Shown: positions 1-7,685 of the stretch, one piece after another
Position numbering within the stretch: the stretch's first letter is position 1
Layout: the number at the start of each line of letters is the position of its first letter
Assembly (NCBI RefSeq): GCF_013314535.1
Contig: NZ_JABUAE010000015.1
Location: 1 to 64,000 of the forward strand
Source of the DNA: Bacillus sp. Xin1
GTDB taxonomy: Bacteria; Bacillota; Bacilli; Bacillales; Bacillaceae_G
Direction: 5' to 3'
Length of the DNA stretch: 64,000 bases
Made by a program: the position numbers and the translations under genes
The notes under the pieces: model-generated
Seen by the model: only the letters and a program-made list of their open reading frames with translations
What the model was told of the DNA's origin: nothing
The model's database searches: none

Positions 1-70
1 ACATATATCGGCGCAAATTAAAATATATCAGCGATTCGACACAGGATATCGACCATTCGGCAAATCACGA
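1..70. repeat. Interspersed repeat family A, copy 1 (cut by window edge)
   Basis: AT-rich element built from TATATCGGCG, GATTCGACA and GGATATCGACCATTCG blocks. The same blocks in the same order recur near 25.8, 46.4, 54.3 and (inverted) 59.6 kb. It lies just beyond the terminator of the lipoate ligase gene. No coding potential is seen. Confidence 0.75.
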
Positions 71-77
71 CAAAAAA

Positions 78-106
78 ACTACTCCTCAAAAATTTGAGAA
101 GTAGTT
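78..106 (-). terminator. Rho-independent terminator of lplJ
   Basis: Hairpin with arms AACTACT/AGTAGTT and an inner CTCAAA/TTTGAG stem, followed on the minus strand by seven T. It stands directly after the lplJ stop codon. Confidence 0.85.
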
Positions 107-111
107 CATCC

Positions 112-1101
112 TTAAAAGAACAATGCTAAGAAATCTTCTTTCGTTATATTACCAAAGTAGCGTTTTACATCTACGTCTTCTAACGCTTCAGCAAAAGCTT
201 CTTTATCAAACTGAACACCCGTTAAACGCTCTTCAATATCATGTACATCTAGAACGCCGAAGAAATCACCGTATATTTTACATTCTGTTACTGTCCCTTT
301 TGTTACCTCTAATCGAACATCAACTTGTCCAACTGGGAAACGATGTGAATGTTGTAAGTTGAACTTCGGAGATTTACCGTAGTTCCAATCCCAGTTACGG
401 TAGCGTTCTTCCGAAATTTTGTAGATTTCTTTCCAATCTTCTTCTGTTAACTCGTATGTTGGAATTTCTGTTTCTCCTTCAAAAATCGTCTCAAGAAGAA
501 GTTGTCTAAACTCTTCTGTTGTCATTTTTTCATTTAGAAATTCCGTAATATTTGCTACGCGGCTACGAATAGACTTAATTCCTTTTGATTGAATCTTGTC
601 CATTTTCACTTTCAGTGCAGATACAACATGATCGATTTCAGAATCAAATAATAATGTACCGTGACTGAACATACGACCTTTCGTTGAGAACTGTGCGTTA
701 CCTGAAATTTTTCTACCTTCAGCTAAAATGTCATTGCGACCGCTAAGTTCTGCATTTACGCCCAATTTTCCAAGCGCTTTTGTAACAGGCTCTGTGAACT
801 TTTTAAAGTTATGGAAACTATCGCCATCATCTTTCGTAATAAAACTGAAGTTTAAGTTTCCTAAATCATGATATACTGCGCCTCCGCCTGATAAGCGGCG
901 TACAACATGAATCCCTTTTTCTTTTACATAATCAGCATTAATTTCCTCCACTGTGTTTTGGTTTTTCCCAATAATAATAGAGGGTTCATTAATGTAGAAC
1001 AGTAGGTACGTTTCATTAATATCTAAATTTTTCACGCAATATTCTTCAATTGCTAAGTTAATCGTAGGATCTGTAATCCCTTTATTATCAATAAATAACA
1101 T
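112..1101 (-). CDS. lplJ: Lipoate-protein ligase LplJ
   Basis: ATP-dependent ligase that attaches free lipoate to the lipoyl domains of 2-oxoacid dehydrogenase complexes and GcvH in the cytosol (family knowledge). The 329-aa length matches the Bacillus LplJ/LplA class. The family signature RRLSGGGAVYHD is at residues 68-79, followed by GNLNFSF, and the conserved lysine region GRKISGNAQ is near residue 131. A C-terminal accessory domain fills the last ~90 residues. It starts 10 bp after yhfI stops, with an AGGTGATT ribosome site in the gap, so the two are probably co-transcribed as yhfI-lplJ. A strong terminator follows. Confidence 0.93.
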   Translation of the reverse strand: MLFIDNKGITDPTINLAIEEYCVKNLDINETYLLFYINEPSIIIGKNQNTVEEINADYVKEKGIHVVRRLSGGGAVYHDLGNLNFSFITKDDGDSFHNFKKFTEPVTKALGKLGVNAELSGRNDILAEGRKISGNAQFSTKGRMFSHGTLLFDSEIDHVVSALKVKMDKIQSKGIKSIRSRVANITEFLNEKMTTEEFRQLLLETIFEGETEIPTYELTEEDWKEIYKISEERYRNWDWNYGKSPKFNLQHSHRFPVGQVDVRLEVTKGTVTECKIYGDFFGVLDVHDIEERLTGVQFDKEAFAEALEDVDVKRYFGNITKEDFLALFF

Positions 1102-1110
1102 GTAATCACC

Positions 1111-1845
1111 TCATGAATTCCAAACGTAACCACTATGCGCAAGCATAATAGGGCCACTGAAAATTTGTTTTGCTTCTTCTACTAAATCAGATGTATTTCC
1201 TGTGTGCGGCAAGTGCGTTAACAAAAGTTCCTTTACATTTGCATGCTTTGCAATGTCCGCTACTTCTGTACTATTCATATGCCCTGCTTTTGCAGCTTCC
1301 TGATGTGCATACATATTGCACTCACAAATAAATAAATCCGCATCTTTTGTAAAGGGAATAAATTCTGGAATGTAGCTGGAATCAGCACTATATACGATCA
1401 CCTGATCTCCCACCGTAATACGCATCGCATAACATATAACTGGATGAACTGTTTTTAAAAATGAAATAGAAAACGGTCCAATTTGAAGTGTTTCTTCTGG
1501 ATTGTATACAATCCCTTTCGTATATGGTTCATGTGTTAAAGAAGCGAACCCTTGCACATCAAAGCCATGCCCATAGATCGGCAATTGTGGTAATTGTCCT
1601 TTTGTCATGCTTGTAATTAATCTTGCATATTGCAACACTCCAATATCTGCAACATGGTCGTGATGATAATGTGATAACAGAACTGCATCTATATCAGACG
1701 GTGTTATATATTTTTGAAGCTGTGCTAGTACACCACTGCCACAGTCAACAAGTAAACGAAAACCATCGTGTTCAAACAAATATCCCGACGTTGCTTCTCC
1801 CACTTCTGGAAAGCCACCCCAAAAGCCAACAACAGTCATTTTCAT
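1111..1845 (-). CDS. yhfI: Metallo-beta-lactamase fold hydrolase YhfI
   Basis: The 244-aa protein has the metal-binding motif HYHHDH at residues 59-64 within SHYHHDHVADI, a later Asp/His region (YSADSSYIPE) and a C-terminal LLTHLPH segment. This is the layout of RNase Z-like metallo-beta-lactamase proteins. The physiological substrate is not known to me. The start is ATG in MKMTVVGFWGG, preceded by AAAGGATGG. It is the first gene of a likely two-gene unit with lplJ. The same neighbour order (yhfH, yhfI, lplJ) is known in Bacillus subtilis, which supports the name. Confidence 0.88.
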   Translation of the reverse strand: MKMTVVGFWGGFPEVGEATSGYLFEHDGFRLLVDCGSGVLAQLQKYITPSDIDAVLLSHYHHDHVADIGVLQYARLITSMTKGQLPQLPIYGHGFDVQGFASLTHEPYTKGIVYNPEETLQIGPFSISFLKTVHPVICYAMRITVGDQVIVYSADSSYIPEFIPFTKDADLFICECNMYAHQEAAKAGHMNSTEVADIAKHANVKELLLTHLPHTGNTSDLVEEAKQIFSGPIMLAHSGYVWNS

Positions 1846-1986
1846 ATGTATCCATCCTTTCTAAAACGAGTAGAAATGCAGTCTCCCTCCTCTAATGAGA
1901 AAGGTTTTTACTTACACTCTACAGTTTTAACTATAATCCATTTCCTAAACTTTTTCATTATTTTTCACTTTGTTATAAAACAGTTG

Positions 1987-2015
1987 TTGACATTCGTCAT
2001 TTGTACTAATACAAT
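1987..2015 (+). promoter_or_regulatory. Sigma-A promoter of yhfH
   Basis: TTGACA, 17 bp, TACAAT: a near-consensus vegetative promoter about 30 bp upstream of the yhfH start codon. Confidence 0.8.
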
Positions 2016-2046
2016 AATACTAAGAAATGGAAATGGAGGGATTTAC

Positions 2047-2175
2047 ATGATCGATCAACCGATGGAATTTTTCAGAAATTTGCCAACAAAAACGTGTGCG
2101 CACTGCGGGAAGGAAATTGATGAGCAACACGAAGCATATCATAATAAATGTGACGATTGCGTTCACGAAGAATAG
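2047..2175 (+). CDS. yhfH: YhfH family small zinc-ribbon protein
   Basis: A 42-residue protein with two Cys pairs, CAHC and CDDC, 17 residues apart. This is a minimal zinc-ribbon pattern, with FFRNLPTKTC before the first pair. Length and sequence fit the YhfH family of Bacillus, which has no established function. The start is ATG with ribosome site GGAGGG seven bases upstream, and a near-perfect sigma-A promoter precedes it. A longer open frame continues upstream but has no ribosome site, so the short form is preferred. It points away from yhfI and converges on the LacI-type gene. Confidence 0.88.
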   Translation: MIDQPMEFFRNLPTKTCAHCGKEIDEQHEAYHNKCDDCVHEE

Positions 2176-2185
2176 TAGTTTCTAA

Positions 2186-2219
2186 ACATAAGAAAAACCT
2201 AGCAGACATCGTCTACTAG
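2186..2219 (-). terminator. Terminator of the LacI-type gene
   Basis: CCTAG-AGAC/GTCT-CTAGG hairpin overlapping the stop codon, followed by TTTTTCTT on the minus strand. It lies in the convergent gap with yhfH. Confidence 0.8.
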
Positions 2220-3229
2220 GCTAGTAACATCGTATTCTTCATCGTTGAACCTTTAACCAAAAGCTCTAATTCAAACTCATACAATTCTTTTTTACGATAA
2301 TTTTTCGTATGGATTTTATCCATCATTAAATCAACAACTTTATGGGCCATTTCATCAATTGGCTGTTCAATTGTTGTAATACCCGGCTCTGTAATCTGTG
2401 ATAAAATTTGATTATCGAAGCCAACTACAGCTAAATCATCAGGAATACTCCAGCCATGGCGTTTCGCTTCTGCGATAATTCCAGCTGCGACTTCATCGCC
2501 TCCTGCCAAGATAGCGGTAGGATTTTTTTTGTCCTTTAGTACTTCATGGAACATTCTCTTACCATCTTCCCAAGAGAAAGCGTTTTCAAGAAAGTCGATT
2601 GTTTCTACTTGTTTGCTCTTCTCAGTGATTGCACGTAAAAAGCCCATTTTTCGCTGTTGGCTCACTACTTTCGTTTCATTCCCGCGGCAAAAAATAAGGT
2701 TACGATACCCTTGTTCTAATACATGCTTCGCAGCGATATAAGCCCCTTGCGCATGATCAAATTTAACCGTTGGAATATTTGCCTCTTCAATATATTCATT
2801 ACATAACACGATTGGACCGTGTTGTAGGTATGGCTCCACATTCTCCCATGGATTCTCCAGTGAACATAAAATAATACCATCAACTTGTTTTGTTGATAAC
2901 AGTTGTAAGTATTCCATTTCTTTTTCCGGTAAGTATCTTGTTTGACAAATAATCAGTTTATATTTATGTTCAGAAGCAGCAATCTCAATTGCTTCAATAA
3001 ATCTACTGAAAAAAGGATTTGTAATCCTTGGAACAAGCACCGCAATTGTTTCTGTTTTTTGTTTACGAAGTCTTCTTGCTGCAGAATTAGGAACGAAGCC
3101 TAAATGCTTCATCGCCAATTGAACCCTCTTTTTCTTCTCGTCTGATACGTACGGATGGTTGTTAATCACCCGAGAAACCGTTGTTCTTGATAACCCCGCT
3201 AATTTCGCCACGTCCTCGATCGTTGACAC
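2216..3229 (-). CDS. LacI/GalR family transcriptional regulator
   Basis: Repressor-type protein of 337 aa. The N-terminal helix-turn-helix reads TIEDVAKLAGLSRTTVSRV, the hinge helix region is PNSAARRLRKQKT, and a periplasmic-binding-protein-like effector domain occupies the rest. The chosen start is GTG (VSTIEDV) because AAGGGGGAGA sits five bases before it. The open frame extends 23 codons further, but those codons are promoter DNA. A promoter and a palindrome overlap this region, which suggests autoregulation. The effector is unknown, and no sugar gene lies directly beside it: the next genes are yhfH and a divergent WYL regulator. Confidence 0.85.
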   Translation of the reverse strand: MSTIEDVAKLAGLSRTTVSRVINNHPYVSDEKKKRVQLAMKHLGFVPNSAARRLRKQKTETIAVLVPRITNPFFSRFIEAIEIAASEHKYKLIICQTRYLPEKEMEYLQLLSTKQVDGIILCSLENPWENVEPYLQHGPIVLCNEYIEEANIPTVKFDHAQGAYIAAKHVLEQGYRNLIFCRGNETKVVSQQRKMGFLRAITEKSKQVETIDFLENAFSWEDGKRMFHEVLKDKKNPTAILAGGDEVAAGIIAEAKRHGWSIPDDLAVVGFDNQILSQITEPGITTIEQPIDEMAHKVVDLMMDKIHTKNYRKKELYEFELELLVKGSTMKNTMLLA

Positions 3230-3248
3230 GAAATTCTCCCCCTTTGTG

Positions 3249-3262
3249 TGAAAACGTTTTCT
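3249..3262. promoter_or_regulatory. LacI-family operator / cre-like site
   Basis: TGAAAACGTTTTCT is a perfect GAAAACGTTTTC palindrome with a central CG. It lies between the -10 box and the ribosome site of the LacI-type gene. Read on the minus strand it also fits the degenerate cre consensus WGWAARCGYTWWMA. Autorepression or CcpA control are both possible. Confidence 0.65.
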
Positions 3263-3269
3263 TAAGTAG

Positions 3270-3298
3270 ATTATATAGTATATTATTGGAAACTGCAA
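3270..3298 (-). promoter_or_regulatory. Promoter of the LacI-type gene
   Basis: TTGCAG, 17 bp, TATAAT on the minus strand. The -10 box is 7 bp upstream of the palindromic operator. The spacer begins TTTCCAAT, and this whole block resembles the promoter of the DUF2087 pseudogene near 6.6 kb. Confidence 0.7.
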
Positions 3299-3425
3299 TA
3301 TAGGTTCTCATGATTTTACTATATTAATATTATTCATAGGAAAAAGTCTGTATTTGCAGGAAAACCCATTACAAGTTCCGAACATTCCATTATCAAGATT
3401 ATTACGCAAATAAGGATGATACACA

Positions 3426-4367
3426 ATGAATCGAACAGATCGTTTACTTGCTATTCTCATAGAATTACAGAGAAAACAACTTGTCACAGCCAAGAGCTTA
3501 GCTAAAAAATTTGAAACTTGTAAAAGAACAATATATCGAGATATGCAAGCACTTAGTGAATCAGGCGTCCCAATATTTTCAATGCCTGGACAAGGTTATT
3601 CTTTAATGGATGGCTATTTCTTACCACCTATTCAATTCACACCAGAAGAAGCTGTAACCCTCCTGTTAGGAAGTGATTATGTTGAGAAAAATTTTGATTC
3701 TACGTTTTCTATACATGCAGAAACCGCTAAAGAAAAATTAGAATCCATATTCCTTCCTGAACAACAACAAAGAGTAGAGGAATTAAGAGGAACATTCCGT
3801 TTTCTTTCCGGTACTTTCCCTCATCAAAAACAAGCTCCGGAGCAACTAGAAAAACAGCTACTTCTCTTGCAGGAAGCCATTCAAACAGAGCAATGTGTTT
3901 CTTTTTCTTATCGTAAACCGAATGAAACTGACAAAACAAAACGTACCGTGAATCCGTATGGTTTAGTCAATATTTCAGGAATTTGGTACATTGTTTCCTA
4001 TTGTCTACTTCGGCAGCAAATACGTCATTTTCGTTTAGATCGTATGAGTGACTTACAAAAAGAGCAGGAATTCTTTACGAAACCTGAAGACTTCTATTTA
4101 CCAAACTATCAACCTGAAAATAATCGGACTCATACCATCCATTTACTATTTCCGTCTATGATTTCGCATAAAATTATCGAATCCCGCTATTTTTATATAG
4201 ATTTCTATGAACAAAAAGATGATGGGTTTCACGTTTTTTTGAAATCAAGAACTCTAGATGAAGTATTCTCTTGGATATTGAGCTGGGGAAGCCAAGTAAA
4301 AGTGTTAGAACCGACTGTTCTTTCGAAGAAAATTCGTGAAGAAGCAAAGAAAATGATGCAAATGTAA
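3426..4367 (+). CDS. HTH/WYL-domain transcriptional regulator (YafY type)
   Basis: The 313-aa protein has an N-terminal winged helix, NRTDRLLAILIELQRKQLVTAKSLAKKF followed by KRTIYRDMQAL. A WYL domain sits around residues 140-230 (FSYRKPNE, GLVNISGIWYIVSYC, IRHFRLDRM), and a WCX-like C-terminus follows. WYL domains sense nucleotides or other ligands; the ligand here is unknown. It starts with AAGGATG upstream and is divergent from the LacI-type gene. A DinB-fold gene follows 94 bp downstream on the same strand. Such regulators are often found beside DinB-like proteins, so the pair may be one unit. Confidence 0.85.
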   Translation: MNRTDRLLAILIELQRKQLVTAKSLAKKFETCKRTIYRDMQALSESGVPIFSMPGQGYSLMDGYFLPPIQFTPEEAVTLLLGSDYVEKNFDSTFSIHAETAKEKLESIFLPEQQQRVEELRGTFRFLSGTFPHQKQAPEQLEKQLLLLQEAIQTEQCVSFSYRKPNETDKTKRTVNPYGLVNISGIWYIVSYCLLRQQIRHFRLDRMSDLQKEQEFFTKPEDFYLPNYQPENNRTHTIHLLFPSMISHKIIESRYFYIDFYEQKDDGFHVFLKSRTLDEVFSWILSWGSQVKVLEPTVLSKKIREEAKKMMQM

Positions 4368-4461
4368 TTTTTTCTTTCACTGCTGACATAATGGTGTCAA
4401 CATCATTCATTTATAGTATCTCTTAAGAACAAAATCTTATACAAGAAAAGGAGTTATCACG

Positions 4462-4986
4462 ATGAATACAAATGTTATTTTAGAAAAATTCGAGGACCTA
4501 GCAACATATTACACAAACGAGTTAGAAACATACTCCCTTGAACAATTTAGAGAAAAGCCTTCTGAAGACGAATGGTCTCTCGGACAAATGTATAATCATT
4601 TACTTATAGCTTCAAACATGCAATTACATGCCATTGAAAAGTGTTCAACTCATTCTGCAACAATAGATGGAAAGAAAACAGAAACAGGTGAGAAAATATA
4701 TGCACTAGGTTCTTTCCCTCCCATACAAATAAAAGTGCCTAATCGCCCTGGATACACACCAGAAAACCCAACAAATAAAGAGCCAATTCAACAAGCATTG
4801 TTACAACTCGTTGAGAAAATGAAAGAAATAGAACCAAGGATTTCCTCCATTCCAAGCAACCATAAGACGGAGCACCCAGGGTTCGGTTATTTAAATGCTG
4901 TCGAGTGGTTTCAATTGGTTTATATGCATTTTTCCCATCACCTTCGTCAAATGGAAAGGCTAAAGCAACATATTACGATTAAATAA
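4462..4986 (+). CDS. DinB family protein
   Basis: A 174-aa all-helical protein. The segment WSLGQMYNHLLIASNMQLHAIEK carries the first histidine, and HFSHHLRQMERLK near the C-terminus carries the others, as in the DinB/YfiT-like four-helix fold where three histidines bind a metal. Members include thiol-dependent transferases of the bacillithiol pathway, but the specific reaction cannot be read from sequence. The start ATG has AAAGGAG eight bases upstream. A strong bidirectional terminator follows the stop. Confidence 0.8.
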   Translation: MNTNVILEKFEDLATYYTNELETYSLEQFREKPSEDEWSLGQMYNHLLIASNMQLHAIEKCSTHSATIDGKKTETGEKIYALGSFPPIQIKVPNRPGYTPENPTNKEPIQQALLQLVEKMKEIEPRISSIPSNHKTEHPGFGYLNAVEWFQLVYMHFSHHLRQMERLKQHITIK

Positions 4987-5004
4987 CTAGATACTTTCAA
5001 TAAC

Positions 5005-5039
5005 GAAAAAGGCTTCAAATGAAATTGAAGCCTTTTTCG
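5005..5039. terminator. Bidirectional terminator
   Basis: AAAAAGGCTTCAA / TTGAAGCCTTTTT perfect stem with U-tracts in both directions. It serves the DinB-fold gene on one side and the P-loop gene on the other. Confidence 0.85.
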
Positions 5040-5071
5040 TTACCTAACTTTATAGAGAAAATAAGTTCGTT

Positions 5072-5584
5072 TCATTCAATAGAAATCTGTTTCGCACTTT
5101 TTACAATCATTACTTTCTTTTCATATTGTGTAAGTGCTTCTTCAATAACTTTTCGCCCCTGTGCTTCATGTAAATTTGTCCATTTTATCATTTTGACAAG
5201 CATGGAAAAAGACGGCTTATAATTTGCTTTTTCTATTTTAAGACATTGAAAAATCCATCTTTTTATTACCCTATATAGCCGAGTAGAATAAGGCGGATCT
5301 ATAAAAATAATAACATCTGCTTTTTCTAATGCAGGAGCGATCCATTGCTGGTAATGTGCACCTTCAGTCACCCAGTATTCTTTCATAATAAGGCTTTGTA
5401 AATAGGCATCCCTTTCAGCTTCTAATCGCCTTATATCACCTGTTTCCACTCTCCTCCACACAACATTATCTAACTCAATATGAGGTATATGTTTCATGTC
5501 ACATATTTGTCTAGCTAAAGTCGTTTTTCCACTTCCAACAGCTCCGATGATATGAATTTTATTTATATGAGAAAGTTGTACCAT
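5072..5584 (-). CDS. P-loop NTPase, topology-modulation/adenylate-kinase-like (FlaR type)
   Basis: The 170-aa protein has the Walker A motif GAVGSGKTT near residues 14-22, HIELDNVVWRR after it, WVTEGAHYQQW, and DVIIFIDPPYSTRLYRVIKR. This layout is that of small kinase-like proteins annotated as topology modulation proteins (FlaR), which resemble adenylate and shikimate kinases. The real substrate is not known. The start ATG is preceded by AAAGGAG. It is separated from the DinB gene by a two-way terminator and from the next gene by a short gap. Confidence 0.8.
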   Translation of the reverse strand: MVQLSHINKIHIIGAVGSGKTTLARQICDMKHIPHIELDNVVWRRVETGDIRRLEAERDAYLQSLIMKEYWVTEGAHYQQWIAPALEKADVIIFIDPPYSTRLYRVIKRWIFQCLKIEKANYKPSFSMLVKMIKWTNLHEAQGRKVIEEALTQYEKKVMIVKSAKQISIE

Positions 5585-5624
5585 GGCTACTCCTTTTTCA
5601 AACGTCTTTTTTATAGAAAGAAAA

Positions 5625-5652
5625 GGTTACCAAATCATATATTTGGTAACCT
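5625..5652 (-). terminator. Terminator of the YfmQ-like gene
   Basis: GGTTACCAAAT/ATTTGGTAACC perfect stem followed by TTTTCTTTC on the minus strand. It overlaps the stop codon. Confidence 0.75.
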
Positions 5653-6073
5653 ACATTGCATCTCCCGTTACTAACATAAAACGGTCCTGAAGATCTTTAG
5701 AACGCAAACTATACGCGACTACTTTCTTCTTATATTGTTTCACTACATCAATGTGATCGTCATAACTGTACATAGAATAACTCACATCGTTTTTGCCCTT
5801 CTTCATATGAATAACTACTGGCGTTCCGCTATTTTGTGGGGGAAAATAATACTTTTCTAAAAATATTGCTTCGTTAAACTGATCGATCACTTGAATTTTC
5901 TCTTCATCTTCTAAGCGCTTTCCATCGATTGTTACCGTAACATCCCCGGCATTTAATTTTGGATGCAATTCAAATCTACTAATCAACGATTCCACAACAG
6001 AAGTTGGAATACTCGCTACTATTATTTTAAAGGCACCGAAAATAACTAACATAACAACAAACCATGTCGTCAT
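5651..6073 (-). CDS. YfmQ-like membrane-anchored protein
   Basis: A 140-aa protein with one hydrophobic N-terminal helix (WFVVMLVIFGAFKIIVASI) and a soluble remainder rich in beta-type segments (VTVTIDGKRL, GTPVVIHMKKG). It looks similar to YfmQ of Bacillus, a family without known function; this match is from memory and moderate. The start has GGAGATGAGAAAAG upstream. The stop codon overlaps its own terminator. Confidence 0.6.
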   Translation of the reverse strand: MTTWFVVMLVIFGAFKIIVASIPTSVVESLISRFELHPKLNAGDVTVTIDGKRLEDEEKIQVIDQFNEAIFLEKYYFPPQNSGTPVVIHMKKGKNDVSYSMYSYDDHIDVVKQYKKKVVAYSLRSKDLQDRFMLVTGDAM

Positions 6074-6229
6074 CTTTTCTCATCTCCATTACGTTTCAAC
6101 TGAATGCGATTACATTCTAATATTAACATAGTGTAAATGGTTATTTTATGTATATTATGTGAAACTTGGAAAATCAAAGAAACATACTAGGATTAGTGTG
6201 TTTTTCGTAAAGCCTACCTAAATCTTCAC

Positions 6230-6531
6230 TTATAGATCCTCCCACTTCCTCCAATCTTTCTGTTGATTCACACGATATACACTTTCATTCCGATCCATAA
6301 ATCCATGAATGATGAATTCTCTTCTAATCGTACAAAATCTTCATGATACTGCTTTATAAATGTATTTACTTCTTTTTCTGTATATTGTTGTTCAGGATTC
6401 AATTTACTTATGAGGTACTCAAATATCACTAATTTTTTCTTCTTTTGACTAGGCATTGCTTTTAACTTACCGTTTGCATCAAAAAAGTTTCTAATGATTG
6501 TATCTCTGAATTTTATTTGGCTGTCGTTCAT
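6230..6531 (-). pseudogene. DUF2087 family protein, frameshifted
   Basis: The intact frame begins MNDSQIKFRDTIIRNFF with a GGGGAGATC ribosome site and reads LVIFEYLISKL, YTEKEVNTFIKQYHEDFVRL, which is the DUF2087 pattern. After DFVRL the frame goes off (EENSSFMDLW) and stops at 6268. In the next frame the DNA reads REFIIHGFMDRNESVYRVN and ends at 6230, exactly what DUF2087 needs after DFxxLRR. One missing base at about 6321-6326 (TTAGAAGA instead of TTAAGAAGA) explains this. It may be a true pseudogene, a strain-specific mutation or a sequencing error. DUF2087 proteins often carry a DNA-binding domain; none is seen here. Confidence 0.8.
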
Positions 6532-6574
6532 TGATCTCCCCCTCCCCTTTTGGAAAACATGCTTTATTGAGTAA

Positions 6575-6603
6575 ATTATAAAGTATACGATTGGAAACTG
6601 TAA
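6575..6603 (-). promoter_or_regulatory. Promoter of the DUF2087 gene
   Basis: TTACAG, 17 bp, TATAAT on the minus strand. The block around it (ACAGTTTCCAAT, TATACT, TATAAT) is about 80 percent identical over ~40 bp to the promoter of the LacI-type gene at 3.3 kb. Confidence 0.65.
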
Positions 6604-6652
6604 TACTACAGAATACAATTAAGTCACTTTCTCTTTCTTATCTTTCATGCCA

Positions 6653-6686
6653 AAAAGAGCCGTAATGGTACATACGACTCTTTTTT
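6653..6686. terminator. Terminator of the sucrose operon
   Basis: AAAAAGAG-CGTA/ATACG-CTCTTTTTT stem with U-tracts both ways, placed at the stop codon of the fructokinase gene. Confidence 0.8.
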
Positions 6687-7668
6687 ATACTTTATAAAGT
6701 GAAGCTTGAATCAACTGATTAATCTCTTCTTTCGTTGGAATAGAAGACATCGCTCCTTTTCCTGTCGTAGTAAGGGCTCCACTAGCATTGGCGAATGCTA
6801 GTATCTCCTGCCAATGCATATGAAGTACCTCTTCTACATTGTGCTGTTTTACTTCTTTCTCTAATAATTTATATAAACAGCCACCAATAAATGCATCCCC
6901 TGCACCTGTTGTATCCTGTACTACTACATGATATCCAGCCAACTCATACTGTTTATTCTTCATATATAATTCCGCACCTTGGGATCCTTTTGTATAAATT
7001 ACAGCTTTTACATCCCCTATAAATAAAGATGCAATCGCTTCTTTCGTATTACAAATACCTGTAATAAATGTTAATTCTTCATCTGAAATTTTTACGATAT
7101 GTGCACTTGGGATAAATTCTAAAATCGTCTTTCTACAATCTTCTGCATGTTTCCAAAGCGGTAGCCGCACATTGGGATCAAAACTAATAATCGCTCCTTT
7201 TGTTTTAGCAGAGCGGATCGCTTTCACATGTGCATATTTCATCGGACTTTCTACTAAATCAACAGAACAAAAATGAAGAATATCACCTTCTTCAAACCAT
7301 TCTTCCTCTATTTCATTTTCACTAAACAGTAGGTCTGCAGAAGGATTACGATAAAATGAAAAATCACGTTCACCATCTTCACGTAATGAGACGAAAGCAA
7401 GACCTGTATTCGCTTCGCTCGTTCTCGTAACCTTTTCTGTATTTACACCTACTTGCTGCAATTGTTCTAAAAGAAAGTCGCCGAATGCATCAAAGCCCAA
7501 TTGGGTAATTATAGATGCATTTCCTCCGTATTTTGCAACAGCAGCTGCTACATTTGCAGGCGCTCCCCCTGGAACCCTTTGAAACTCTCCCACATCTTTT
7601 AAAAACATTCCCTTTTGAACGGGAATGAAATCAATTAAAACTTCCCCAATCGCATATAACCGCTTCAT
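6685..7668 (-). CDS. scrK: Fructokinase (PfkB family)
   Basis: Phosphorylates the free fructose released by sucrose-6-phosphate hydrolase to fructose-6-phosphate. The 327-aa protein shows the PfkB entry motif GGAPANVAAAVAKYGG near residue 35 and the C-terminal anion-hole signature DTTGAGDAFIGG. The chosen start is ATG (MKRLYAIGE), with GAGGTGG six bases upstream; the open frame also offers a GTG three codons earlier. It is the last gene of the sucrose operon, 17 bp after the hydrolase stop, and is followed by a terminator. Confidence 0.88.
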   Translation of the reverse strand: MKRLYAIGEVLIDFIPVQKGMFLKDVGEFQRVPGGAPANVAAAVAKYGGNASIITQLGFDAFGDFLLEQLQQVGVNTEKVTRTSEANTGLAFVSLREDGERDFSFYRNPSADLLFSENEIEEEWFEEGDILHFCSVDLVESPMKYAHVKAIRSAKTKGAIISFDPNVRLPLWKHAEDCRKTILEFIPSAHIVKISDEELTFITGICNTKEAIASLFIGDVKAVIYTKGSQGAELYMKNKQYELAGYHVVVQDTTGAGDAFIGGCLYKLLEKEVKQHNVEEVLHMHWQEILAFANASGALTTTGKGAMSSIPTKEEINQLIQASLYKV

Positions 7669-7685
7669 ACACTCCACCTCTTCTT

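Noticed and set aside
1768-2046. N-terminal extension of YhfH (135-aa frame)
   Set aside because: It crosses a near-perfect promoter and overlaps the yhfI start region; the 42-aa form has its own ribosome site and the family length.
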